Source of the DNA: G963668605 sp963668605
GTDB lineage: Bacteria > Acidobacteriota > Terriglobia > Bryobacterales > Bryobacteraceae
Assembly: GCA_963668605.1 (NCBI GenBank)
Contig: OY764903.1
Span: forward strand, 2,294,001 to 2,358,000
Length of the DNA stretch: 64,000 bases
Direction: 5' to 3'
A program made the position numbers and the translations under genes. This document shows positions 9,634 through 17,626 of this stretch, piece by piece; position 1 is the stretch's first letter, and the number at the start of each line of letters is the position of its first letter. The notes below the pieces were generated by a model. The model did no database searches. It worked only from the letters and a program-made list of their open reading frames with translations, and had not been told where the DNA came from.

Positions 9634-11835
9634 TTACGCAATTTCGAGGACTTCCCAAATATCAAGGCGATCGAGTTCGACCGTCATCCGGTCGCCGCTT
9701 CGCTTGGACGGCAGTACGCGGCCGCCGGGCTGGATCTTCGCGACGGCTCCAGCCAACCGGCCAGTGACATGCACCCGAATGCCATGCACCGGAATGACGT
9801 CGTGTTGAAACGCGCCCTCTCCCTGCGGCAGGCCGGCGCCGGTGCGGTTGACCAAATGCACGATAGTGCGGCGCGAGCTTTCGTCGCGCCATGCAACCAT
9901 CTCCACAGTTCCGGGGGCGTCTACGGTCACAGGCGGTGCGGATGCGGCTGCCCACTCCACCGCGTTCACCATCAGCCGGCCGTAGTCGGGGTGGTTCACT
10001 CGGAAATAGACCGCGCCCAACGCCGCACTCACATAAACTACCCGCCCTTTCCCGTGCTCGCGAACCAACAGTCCGGGCGCGCCGGTGCGCTCATGCGGCG
10101 GGTAGCCCATGTGGAAACCCGGCATCGGGTTCACGATGGTGCCCAGCACCTGCACACCGGGTTTCGCCGCCGCCCGCACCTGCAAGGTTTCGTAAACCGA
10201 TAGCGGGAAGCCTGGCTCGAGTCCCGCTGTAACAGGATGCGTCCCTTCCGGATTGAGAAAGCTGTACCACTTCGGAGTCATGCCCTGGTAGTCCGCACCC
10301 AACAGCGCGGAGAGTCCGAAATTCTTGAGGGGCCTTCCTTCGCCGTCGCGCAGCGACGAACGGCCGGTGACAACCAGCCCTCCGCCATTGAGGGTGTAGT
10401 CGGCAAGCGCTTTGCAGCATTCCGCGGAGAGGCATTCAGCGGCGTCGACTACAATCACTCGCGCGCCGCGCCAACGGCGCATAGTGATGTCTCTCTCGGT
10501 TAGCACCGCAGCGGGCATGTGGGCTTCCATCAGTGCGGTGTACGCGCCGGCCACGCCGTCGCGATGCAGCGCTTGCTCGTCTCGCGGCGCCAGCGCTTCG
10601 GTCGCTTTCGACCACAATACCGCCGCGTAGCCAACCGGTTCGCCCACGCTACCCCAGGGCTGGCGCGCCGCCACTTCGCGGAACGCGGGAGCCAGCATCT
10701 TGAGGCTCCGCGCCTCGAGCGTGCCGTCCGCCTTCACCTGGTCGTAGTATTGCGGGAATCCGCCGTTCGCCACCACAGAGGCCATTTCCGTAAGCAGTAC
10801 CTCGGGGCGGCGCACCTGATAGGCGCGCATGGTGGCGCGGGGGCCGCCAAGCCGGTTCGCGAAACGCCAGATCTCGATTTCAAACGGCACTCCGGGCTTG
10901 AGCGACCAGTTCCGCTGGCACAGCAGCGAAAGATTCGCGTAGCCCTCGTTGAAGTGATACTCGTGCGAGACATAGTCGTCCGCGTCGCAGAACTCCCAAT
11001 CGGACAAGGAATTGCTGCCTGAGCCGTTGTGCGTCACGGTAAGTTGCGGATTGATCTGCCGGACCGTCTCGATGACGTCCTTCAAGATTGTAGTGTTCAG
11101 ACGGCGGCGCCACTCGATGTAGCGCTTGCCTTCGGAAGTTGTGAATAGCCCTTGCTTCGGAATTTCGGCGCCGGTATCCTTGCGGTAAGTCGATTTGCAG
11201 ACGTCGCAGAAACAAGGATTCACCCGGCCCCACCAGTTGTAACAATCCAACCAGAAGCCGTCAAAGTCGTAGCCACGGCTCAGTTCGGCGAGGATGTCTT
11301 TAATGTACTGGCGATGAGGCCCGTTCATGCAGACGACCGGCCTCTCCTCGCGCGCTGCCAGTAACGGATTATCTGAGGCTGTCAAAACCGGCCGTCCGTC
11401 GGCGCCGATCGCACGCCGTTCCGGGTGTTCGAAAGAACGGCGTTCGCGCGACAACTGGACGTAATAGAGAATGCCCATCCCGCGCTTCCGGCACAGCGAG
11501 GAGAACTCCGCCATCAGGTCCCGCTCTCCCAGGTCGCTGTGTTTGTGCCCAACTTTGGTGTTGTAGTAGGCATTGCCCTGGTTGCATTTGGCGTGCACGA
11601 GGAGGACGTTAGAGCCGGACGCAGCCAATTGCTCGACGATCGCGGCCGGGTCGAGTTTCTGGAAGAAGTGTGGCATCCCCGGTACACCCTGGTCCAGGGG
11701 ATCGGGTACCTGAAAATCGAGCAGGAACACCCGGCCTTGCCGGCGGAACCAATCCTTGCGAGCAGCGGCGCCCAAGAGCGTGGCTGGAGCTGTCACTGCC
11801 GCGCCGCTCATGAGAAATTCTCTACGATCGAGCAT
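9634..11835 (-). CDS. Tat-exported glycoside-hydrolase-like protein (GHL6/GH42-like barrel plus trimerisation-type domain)
   Basis: This protein has 733 residues. The start MLDRREFLMSGAA is a twin-arginine signal. A TIM-barrel region (about 30-380) contains YDFDGFWLDCYNWW and a CFCDVC cysteine cluster typical of the hypothetical glycosyl hydrolase 6 group. It is followed by a flavodoxin-like segment resembling the beta-galactosidase trimerisation domain (about 400-620) and a small beta domain. It probably cleaves a plant or microbial glycan outside the cytoplasm; the substrate is unknown. Its ATG overlaps the stop codon (TAATG) of a 20-codon receptor remnant, so translation may once have been coupled to a complete receptor gene. 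Confidence 0.72.
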   Translation of the reverse strand: MLDRREFLMSGAAVTAPATLLGAAARKDWFRRQGRVFLLDFQVPDPLDQGVPGMPHFFQKLDPAAIVEQLAASGSNVLLVHAKCNQGNAYYNTKVGHKHSDLGERDLMAEFSSLCRKRGMGILYYVQLSRERRSFEHPERRAIGADGRPVLTASDNPLLAAREERPVVCMNGPHRQYIKDILAELSRGYDFDGFWLDCYNWWGRVNPCFCDVCKSTYRKDTGAEIPKQGLFTTSEGKRYIEWRRRLNTTILKDVIETVRQINPQLTVTHNGSGSNSLSDWEFCDADDYVSHEYHFNEGYANLSLLCQRNWSLKPGVPFEIEIWRFANRLGGPRATMRAYQVRRPEVLLTEMASVVANGGFPQYYDQVKADGTLEARSLKMLAPAFREVAARQPWGSVGEPVGYAAVLWSKATEALAPRDEQALHRDGVAGAYTALMEAHMPAAVLTERDITMRRWRGARVIVVDAAECLSAECCKALADYTLNGGGLVVTGRSSLRDGEGRPLKNFGLSALLGADYQGMTPKWYSFLNPEGTHPVTAGLEPGFPLSVYETLQVRAAAKPGVQVLGTIVNPMPGFHMGYPPHERTGAPGLLVREHGKGRVVYVSAALGAVYFRVNHPDYGRLMVNAVEWAAASAPPVTVDAPGTVEMVAWRDESSRRTIVHLVNRTGAGLPQGEGAFQHDVIPVHGIRVHVTGRLAGAVAKIQPGGRVLPSKRSGDRMTVELDRLDIWEVLEIA

Positions 11836-11897
11836 TAGAAGATCACCTTGAGTGCGAGTTGAACCTGCCGGAGAAAGTTCGTCTGGTTGGACATCAT
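11835..11897 (-). pseudogene. C-terminal remnant of a TonB-dependent receptor gene
   Basis: Twenty codons on the minus strand read MMSNQTNFLRQVQLALKVIF and stop in TAA, which overlaps the ATG of the glycoside-hydrolase gene. The tail RQVQLALKVIF matches the last strand of the Oar-like receptors here (compare MQFALRLFF and WGLKLLF at the ends of two intact ones). Just upstream in this frame is a stop (11901-11903), so only the end of the barrel survives. I read it as the scar of a receptor gene deleted between the phosphatase and hydrolase genes. A tiny functional leader peptide is a less likely alternative. Confidence 0.55.
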
Positions 11898-11925
11898 GGA
11901 CTAATTTCGTTTCGCTACTTCAACC

Positions 11926-14826
11926 TCAGAGCACGACCTCAATGACCCGGCCCGCCACTGGATCGGACTGCACGTTTTCGATCGTTTTCATGCGCGTGGT
12001 TCCTGGTTCTCCGACACGCACCTTATAGCGGCCGTGGCGGAACACTCCTGGCCGGTAAAAGCCGTCCTTGGCTCGGGTCGTGAATACGATTTCGCCGGAG
12101 GTCTGGTCGATCACCTGTACCACCGGATCCGCAATGCCGCGGATCTTCAGGTCCGGCAGATACTCGACCGGTACGCGTCCGTCGCATTCCGCCAATGTGA
12201 CTGTCACCGGCCAGCCCGGATGCTGGCCCCCTCCGTTCTTCGGAGAAGAAGTCCAGGGCCAACTCTCAAAACGGATGGTCTGCGCAGCCTTGTCCATCCG
12301 GACGATCCCAAATCCGTCCGGACTCAAAGAGCGGTCCAGGATGGTGTGCCAGTCCAGCACGCCCGCGTAAGAAACTTCGGTCCGCGAGTAGAACTTCGTC
12401 CGTTCCAAAGATGCCGCGGCGGGACGTTGATCCCCGGTCAACCCGCCGGCTGCGAGAATTTCCCGCGGGAGTGCTTTGGGATTGGCGACCGCGTACAGAG
12501 TGATCTTGTTGCCGAAACCATCCACGTGGTCGCCAGTGAAGGACGGCGCACCGGCTTGGCGGTTGTGCCCAGGCGCCGACGGATCGAACCAGCGGCGGTA
12601 CTTATTGGCGACCGGGGGAATGCTGAACTGAAAGATTCCGTCGCCGTGCTTGTCGACGCCATGCCGCACGACATACGGCAAGTGCGTGTCGCCTGCCACG
12701 CTGGGCACATGCCCGCGCCGCAGCAGGTCGATGGAGCGGTTGCGTGCCGGCATCGGCCAGCCATTCGCGTCGAGGTCGGGCACCATGGCGCCATTTTCGT
12801 CAGTCTGCGCCGACGACAGAGGGGTCTGCGTAATCGCCAGCTTCAGTTTCGCGCCGCGCCAATCATGCACCCACGACCGCAGGAACTTCATCTGGCGTTC
12901 GCCGAGCAGCTCCAGGGCTGGACTGGTGCCGGAGACGATATCGTAGCTGGGGTCCGCCAGTTTGCCATCTTTCACCAAGCCGGGCCGAATCCCCTTGAGG
13001 GCCACTGGAGGGGATTTGAACTTGCGGTCTTCGAGCACTGCAAAACTTACGCCCCCATACACGAATCCCGTGTAGTAGACCGTGATGCCGTTGTCGATGG
13101 GAGCCGGGTCAAACGGATCGGGCATGTGCCCTGTCTGCGTACGCTGCGCCATGCACACAAATTCGGGATCGTAGAGATAACCGCCGTCCTGGTCGTCGCC
13201 GGTCACATTACGGCGCCCGCCCATGCCCCAGATATTGCCGTGATAAATGTCGTGGTCGTCGAGTAGGCAGACAACCGGCGTATCACGCGCAATTTGTCCA
13301 AACGACCAGCACCAGAAATACCACTTGTAGAGATAGTCCAGTTCCGGGCAGCGGCCTTCGTGATCTCGTCCGGTCGGACTACCGCTCTCATAGATCTGAT
13401 CGCCGAGACAAAGCAGCAGGTCGGGCTGCTGGGCACGAATACCATCAACCACTTCGATATACGGAAACCAGATGTTTTCCTTCGTCCATCTCCCGCGCGG
13501 CGCCCGGTATCCAGTCGCGCCCCAGCTATCGTCGGCGGGGCGCCCAGTCACCTGCTGGCAACACGTGGCCGCCACGACGATTTCCTGTTTCTGTGCGGGA
13601 TCCCTGCGGATCAAACCTGAGTAGGCGATTTCGCCTCCGTATTGCAGCCGGTACTCATGATCGGACTGCATGTTCCAGCCTTCGACGCGGAAATGTGCAG
13701 TGAAGCCCGGCGTGACGATGAACGCCTCACGCGCTGGGCTCCACTGCCCACCCGGCTTGCGGTATTCCAGAACCACTCGCGCCTGATGCGCAACATCCAC
13801 TGGCAGCATCTGCGCTGTCAGCTTCATCACTCCAGCGCTGACCGTGTACATCACGCAGGCAACCGGACCAAAAGCGCGCTCGGGCGCTACACGAATCTTC
13901 GCTCCCCCGGTCCGCACATCGCGAAACCAGAAACGCGGGCCGCGAGCATCTCCAACCGGCGATGAAACCAACGCAAGCGAGCCCATCAGATCCGCCGCTG
14001 GAACACCGGCGAATGCCGCCGCTCCGATGAATTCCCCGCTCACGTAATTCCACGCCGTCAGGCGCAGTTCGTACTCGCCACCGCCCGATGGAATCGCTTC
14101 GAGATCAAGCTTGATGTCCTCCCAAAGAGTGCGCGGCCTCTCCGTAGGCAATGCCGCCAGCACCGGGTAGGCGTTTCGTGACGGCTCGTCGCGGTTGTCG
14201 CGAAACCCAAGCTGGCCGTCCATGGTCAGCACCGCCAGAATTCCTCCGCCCTCACCGCTTAGGTGATGCACAACTGCGGCGCCCCGATAGTCCAGCTTGC
14301 CCGCGCCCGCGCCAATCAGAAATCCGCTCCAACCCTCCCCCGAATTGGCCTCCAACAGACCGGTGCGGACCGAGATCACCATCGGCTCGGAGGCGGGTAG
14401 AACCTCGCGGGTCAGCAGGTGAACCGTACGATTCTCCATGTTTGGTCCGGCGGCCAGGCACTCCAGCTTTCCCGCGCGTACCTGCCAGTCTTGTAGCCGG
14501 TTGGCCCAGAAATCACGGCCCGCCCATGTTCGGTGTGTGTCTGCTTCCCATGCGGCAACGAGGCCGCCGGCCGGTGCGACCGTCAGCGGGCCGCTCGCCG
14601 CCTGGCGCTGGGCGACTCCGGCGATCGGTACGGCCTCGCCGGCGCGCATATTCCTCGTACGGACTTTTCCGTCTGCATCACACCAGTGATAGACGATCGG
14701 TGATGGGTCTACGGGCTCCGGAGGCTGGGGCTTAGCCGCGGGCTGGGCAGGACGCACAGCGCTCAGGGTTGTGCTGATCTTTAGGAAGTCGCGACGGTCA
14801 AAAGGGCTCACGGGCGCCTCCAGCAT
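11926..14826 (-). CDS. PhoD-like phosphatase/phosphodiesterase with long N-terminal domain
   Basis: This protein has 966 residues. Near the start DRRDFLKIS is a Tat-like signal, although the hydrophobic stretch after it is weak. Residues about 50-400 form a beta-rich region with a concanavalin-like look, followed by a Fn3-like PhoD N-terminal domain. The metallophosphatase core carries LCLGDQIYE, LLDDHDIYHGNIWG and QTPLSS, which fit the PhoD metal-binding motifs. It is the first gene of the minus-strand sugar cluster and diverges from the GntR regulator. The target could be a phosphodiester or phosphate ester in cell-wall or plant material. The association with sugar import is positional only. 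Confidence 0.8.
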   Translation of the reverse strand: MLEAPVSPFDRRDFLKISTTLSAVRPAQPAAKPQPPEPVDPSPIVYHWCDADGKVRTRNMRAGEAVPIAGVAQRQAASGPLTVAPAGGLVAAWEADTHRTWAGRDFWANRLQDWQVRAGKLECLAAGPNMENRTVHLLTREVLPASEPMVISVRTGLLEANSGEGWSGFLIGAGAGKLDYRGAAVVHHLSGEGGGILAVLTMDGQLGFRDNRDEPSRNAYPVLAALPTERPRTLWEDIKLDLEAIPSGGGEYELRLTAWNYVSGEFIGAAAFAGVPAADLMGSLALVSSPVGDARGPRFWFRDVRTGGAKIRVAPERAFGPVACVMYTVSAGVMKLTAQMLPVDVAHQARVVLEYRKPGGQWSPAREAFIVTPGFTAHFRVEGWNMQSDHEYRLQYGGEIAYSGLIRRDPAQKQEIVVAATCCQQVTGRPADDSWGATGYRAPRGRWTKENIWFPYIEVVDGIRAQQPDLLLCLGDQIYESGSPTGRDHEGRCPELDYLYKWYFWCWSFGQIARDTPVVCLLDDHDIYHGNIWGMGGRRNVTGDDQDGGYLYDPEFVCMAQRTQTGHMPDPFDPAPIDNGITVYYTGFVYGGVSFAVLEDRKFKSPPVALKGIRPGLVKDGKLADPSYDIVSGTSPALELLGERQMKFLRSWVHDWRGAKLKLAITQTPLSSAQTDENGAMVPDLDANGWPMPARNRSIDLLRRGHVPSVAGDTHLPYVVRHGVDKHGDGIFQFSIPPVANKYRRWFDPSAPGHNRQAGAPSFTGDHVDGFGNKITLYAVANPKALPREILAAGGLTGDQRPAAASLERTKFYSRTEVSYAGVLDWHTILDRSLSPDGFGIVRMDKAAQTIRFESWPWTSSPKNGGGQHPGWPVTVTLAECDGRVPVEYLPDLKIRGIADPVVQVIDQTSGEIVFTTRAKDGFYRPGVFRHGRYKVRVGEPGTTRMKTIENVQSDPVAGRVIEVVL

Positions 14827-14983
14827 CTCAGCCCGTCTTCGTTTCGTAACCCGCCAGGATTTGTCTTCATAAGAACGAGACCATGCCTCCCGCTACCATC
14901 AAGCCGTACTCCAACATTCAGCCGGCTGGGCTCTCTCCGAAGACTCGTCCGGAACCGGAGCGCTCCCAAAACATCAGCCGTTT

Positions 14984-14991
14984 TGTATACA
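14984..14991. promoter_or_regulatory. Predicted GntR operator, site 1
   Basis: TGTATACA is a perfect 8-bp palindrome lying in the 239-bp gap between the divergent PhoD-like and GntR genes. It sits in the longer element TTTTGTATACAGT (14981-14993), which recurs 51 bp downstream with one change. FCD-type GntR proteins usually bind short palindromes with a GT(N)AC core, so this fits autoregulation and control of the divergent sugar cluster. Confidence 0.5.
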
Positions 14992-15034
14992 GTAATTGCA
15001 AAATCACCTCATGTCAATATGTTTTCGTTGTTTT

Positions 15035-15042
15035 TGTATGCA
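15035..15042. promoter_or_regulatory. Predicted GntR operator, site 2
   Basis: TGTATGCA lies within TTTTGTATGCAGT (15032-15044), matching 12 of 13 bases of site 1. It is 24 bp upstream of the regulator's ATG. The 51-bp spacing is close to five helical turns, so two bound dimers would lie on the same face of the DNA. Confidence 0.45.
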
Positions 15043-15065
15043 GTTTATGGTAGCATCACACTAAT

Positions 15066-15764
15066 ATGGATTCGGTCACGCGTAAAGATGAGGCGTACTT
15101 CGCCCTGCGCGAACGGATTTTCCAAGGGCAGATCCCGCCAGGGTCGCCACTTCGCGAAGTTCGCCTTGCGGAAGAACTTGGTGTCAGCCGTACGCCACTA
15201 CGGGAGGCTATCCGCCAGCTCTCCCGTGACGGCCTTGTCGAGTGCCCGGCGCATTGCGGAGCTCATGTCATTCAGCCCAACCAGAAACTGGTCTCGGATG
15301 TCTTTCAAATCCGCGAGGCGTTGGAGGGCATTGTGGCGCGTGACGCAGCCGGGGACTTCCCGCACGAGCAACTGCTTGAGCTGCGAAAATACTTTGAAGA
15401 TCTGCGTGTCAGGTTAGCCGCGGGGGACGACGCTGACGTAGGGGATCGGATCCACGGGGATATCCTCAGCACGTGCCAGAATGCTGAATTAGCCACCCTG
15501 ATGGGCAAGTACCGCGAGATGATCTCATGGTTTCAGCGGCTGGCATCGCAGGTTCCTGGACGGCTGGTCGATGCGTATCGGGAACACGAGGCGATTCTGT
15601 GCGCGATCGAGGCCGGGGACGCGGAGTGGGCAGAGCGTGCTGCCAGGGCACACGTCCGAAATACGCTGCGCGACCTCCTGCCACTTCTTTCGGAGGCGCC
15701 GGTCAACAAAGCACGGACTCGTCGGCGTGCAACGCCCGTCGGCCATGGCCAGGACATAGCGTAG
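15066..15764 (+). CDS. GntR-family transcriptional regulator, FCD (FadR-like) subfamily
   Basis: This protein has 232 residues. Residues about 8-72 form the winged helix of GntR proteins (LAEELGVSRTPLREAIRQL is the recognition region). The remainder is an all-helical FCD ligand-binding domain with spaced Asp/His residues (RIHGDIL, YREHEAIL) of the kind that binds metal and a carboxylate effector. FCD regulators commonly control sugar-acid catabolism. Being divergent from the fucosidase/dehydratase cluster with two matching operator-like sites between, it is the likely local repressor responding to an aldonate or keto-deoxy acid intermediate. The effector is inferred. Confidence 0.85.
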   Translation: MDSVTRKDEAYFALRERIFQGQIPPGSPLREVRLAEELGVSRTPLREAIRQLSRDGLVECPAHCGAHVIQPNQKLVSDVFQIREALEGIVARDAAGDFPHEQLLELRKYFEDLRVRLAAGDDADVGDRIHGDILSTCQNAELATLMGKYREMISWFQRLASQVPGRLVDAYREHEAILCAIEAGDAEWAERAARAHVRNTLRDLLPLLSEAPVNKARTRRRATPVGHGQDIA

Positions 15765-16008
15765 AGCACCGAGGGACATTAGCGCACCCGCGACCGTGAT
15801 CAGTGCCTCTTCACCGTGAGATGTGATCCGGCTGCAGCCGCAGTCCAAGCTGGATATTCCGTCCCGGCGCGGCCTGCTGCCAGGACGGCCAATTCGCGTG
15901 AAGTTCACCGATCTGGGTGAAGTGTCCATAGATGAAGACGGGGGCTCGCGCAGGATGAGGTCGCATCCCGCGGCTGGATATAGTACGATGCTTGCCGATA
16001 GAGGGAAA

Positions 16009-17307
16009 ATGAAACGACTCGCCCTACTGCTCCTAACGGGCACACTGGCGGCTTCCACGCTGCCGCTGCATGAGAACGGTTTTTCCGCAGGCCCGAACGG
16101 CCTGCCGGAAGGCTGGAGTATCTGGAGTCCGCGCGCGGAGATCGCGCCGCGCGCGTTTCTCGACAAAGTGTACTATCGCACCCGCCCGGCCTCGCTGGCC
16201 ATCGCCGGCAATGGCAACGCCGCAGTCTATGGCGGATGGGAGCGGACGGTCGCCGGCGTCGAAGCCGGCGCGTGGTACCGCTTCAGCGCCTACTATCGAT
16301 GCACCGGGGTCCCGTACGAGTCGCTGCAGATCTTTCCGCGCGTAGACTGGAACAACGCTAAAGGAAGCCGTGCCGGGCGACCCGACTACGTTTACAGAGC
16401 GGTACGCGAGGGCGAATGGACACGAGTGACGGCCGATCTGCAAGCACCGAAAGACGCCGGCGCCGCTCTCCTGCAGCTTTATCTGTTCAATGCACCTCAG
16501 GGTACAGTGTGGTGGGACGACATCTCGTTCGAGCGCATTCCGGCGCCGGCGCCTCGGCCGGTGACCATCGCAACCGTCAACCTGCGTCCCGATAAGACCA
16601 ACTCAGCGCAGGAGAGCGTCGGTCAGTTTATCGCAGCGATCGAGAAGACGGCGCCGCCCAAGACGGACATCATTCTCCTACCAGAAGGCATAACCGTGAT
16701 CGGCACCGGCAAGAAATACGTCGACGTCGCCGAAACGGTCCCCGGACCCACCACGGACCAACTTGGACGCGTGGCGAAACAGCGATCGAGCTACATCGTC
16801 GCCGGCCTCTATGAGCGCGAGGGCCACACGGTTTACAACACCGCGGTGCTGTTGGACCGCGAAGGCCGAGTGGCCGGAAAGTACCGGAAGGTGTATCTGC
16901 CGATCGGCGAGATTGAGGGCGGGTTGACACCGGGCAACGAGTATCCGGTTTTCCGCACCGATTTTGGGACTATCGGACTTATGATCTGTTATGACGTCTT
17001 TTTCCCCGATCCGGCGCGTGCGCTGGCGCGACTGGGCGCCGAGATCGTGCTAATGCCGATCTGGGGCGGCAACGAGGTGCTGGCGCAGGCACGCGCTATC
17101 GATAACCAGGTGTTTCTGGTGTCCTCCGGCTACGACCACCCGACCTACATTATGAATCCCGAAGGGACGCGCATCGCCTCGGCGCCAGAGCGGGGCACGG
17201 CGGCGGTCGCGACCGTCGATCTTGCTCGCCGCTGGCTGCATCCCAACCTGGGCGAGATGCGGGCGCGGCGCATGAAAGAGTGGCGCGTAGATCTGAAGGT
17301 TCCGTGA
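16009..17307 (+). CDS. Exported nitrilase-superfamily hydrolase with N-terminal carbohydrate-binding-like domain
   Basis: This protein has 432 residues from the ATG at 16009, which follows GAGGGAAA. A longer in-frame opening from 15823 adds 62 residues ahead of the signal peptide and is unlikely. The signal peptide spans about residues 1-18. Residues 20-178 resemble a jelly-roll carbohydrate-binding module (WWDDISFERI at its end). The C-terminal carbon-nitrogen hydrolase domain has the Glu226-Lys294-Cys327 triad (LLPEG, KYRKVYLP, MICYDVFF). Most nitrilase-family enzymes are cytoplasmic, so an exported form with a binding module suggests amide hydrolysis on an N-acyl or amidated glycan. The substrate is unknown. 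Confidence 0.78.
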   Translation: MKRLALLLLTGTLAASTLPLHENGFSAGPNGLPEGWSIWSPRAEIAPRAFLDKVYYRTRPASLAIAGNGNAAVYGGWERTVAGVEAGAWYRFSAYYRCTGVPYESLQIFPRVDWNNAKGSRAGRPDYVYRAVREGEWTRVTADLQAPKDAGAALLQLYLFNAPQGTVWWDDISFERIPAPAPRPVTIATVNLRPDKTNSAQESVGQFIAAIEKTAPPKTDIILLPEGITVIGTGKKYVDVAETVPGPTTDQLGRVAKQRSSYIVAGLYEREGHTVYNTAVLLDREGRVAGKYRKVYLPIGEIEGGLTPGNEYPVFRTDFGTIGLMICYDVFFPDPARALARLGAEIVLMPIWGGNEVLAQARAIDNQVFLVSSGYDHPTYIMNPEGTRIASAPERGTAAVATVDLARRWLHPNLGEMRARRMKEWRVDLKVP

Positions 17308-17606
17308 GAGTTCTCTGCGTTCTGGCCATGACGGCACTGCGTCCGCATCCGCGCCTGCAGGTGGATGAAGGAGTGCTTGCGCAAATCCGCAAATTGCGCA
17401 GTACGAAGGACCCATTCATGAGCGCCTCGCTATTCAAGGCCATTCGAATCCAGGAGCGCGTCATGGCGCGGCTGAACGTCGACTTTTTCAACGTGCTGAA
17501 CATGCCGGGCACGAACCTGACGGGAGCGCCGACAGGCATCATCCTGAACCAGCTTTCGCAGAACGAAGGCCGGAACGTGCAGGTAACGCTCCGGCTGCAA
17601 TGGTAA
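17304..17606 (+). pseudogene. Chimeric gene relic: hydrolase-like N-terminus joined to a TonB-receptor C-terminus
   Basis: A GTG at 17304 overlaps the nitrilase stop and opens a 100-codon frame. Its first part (RPHPRLQVDEGVLAQIRKLR) looks like the start of an exported heparinase-II/III-like enzyme without a full signal peptide. From about 17,418 the sequence changes to ARLNVDFFNVLNMPG and ends NVQVTLRLQW, a typical end of an Oar-like receptor barrel. Neither half is complete, so this is probably an in-frame deletion scar between two lost genes. It converges on the glutaminase-like gene 20 bases away. The first assignment is weaker than the second. Confidence 0.55.
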
Positions 17607-17626
17607 AGCATACGCCAGGCGGTCTG

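Noticed and set aside
15525..16166. Minus-strand frame of 213 codons under the GntR and nitrilase genes
   Set aside because: It is antisense to two supported genes and shows no family features.
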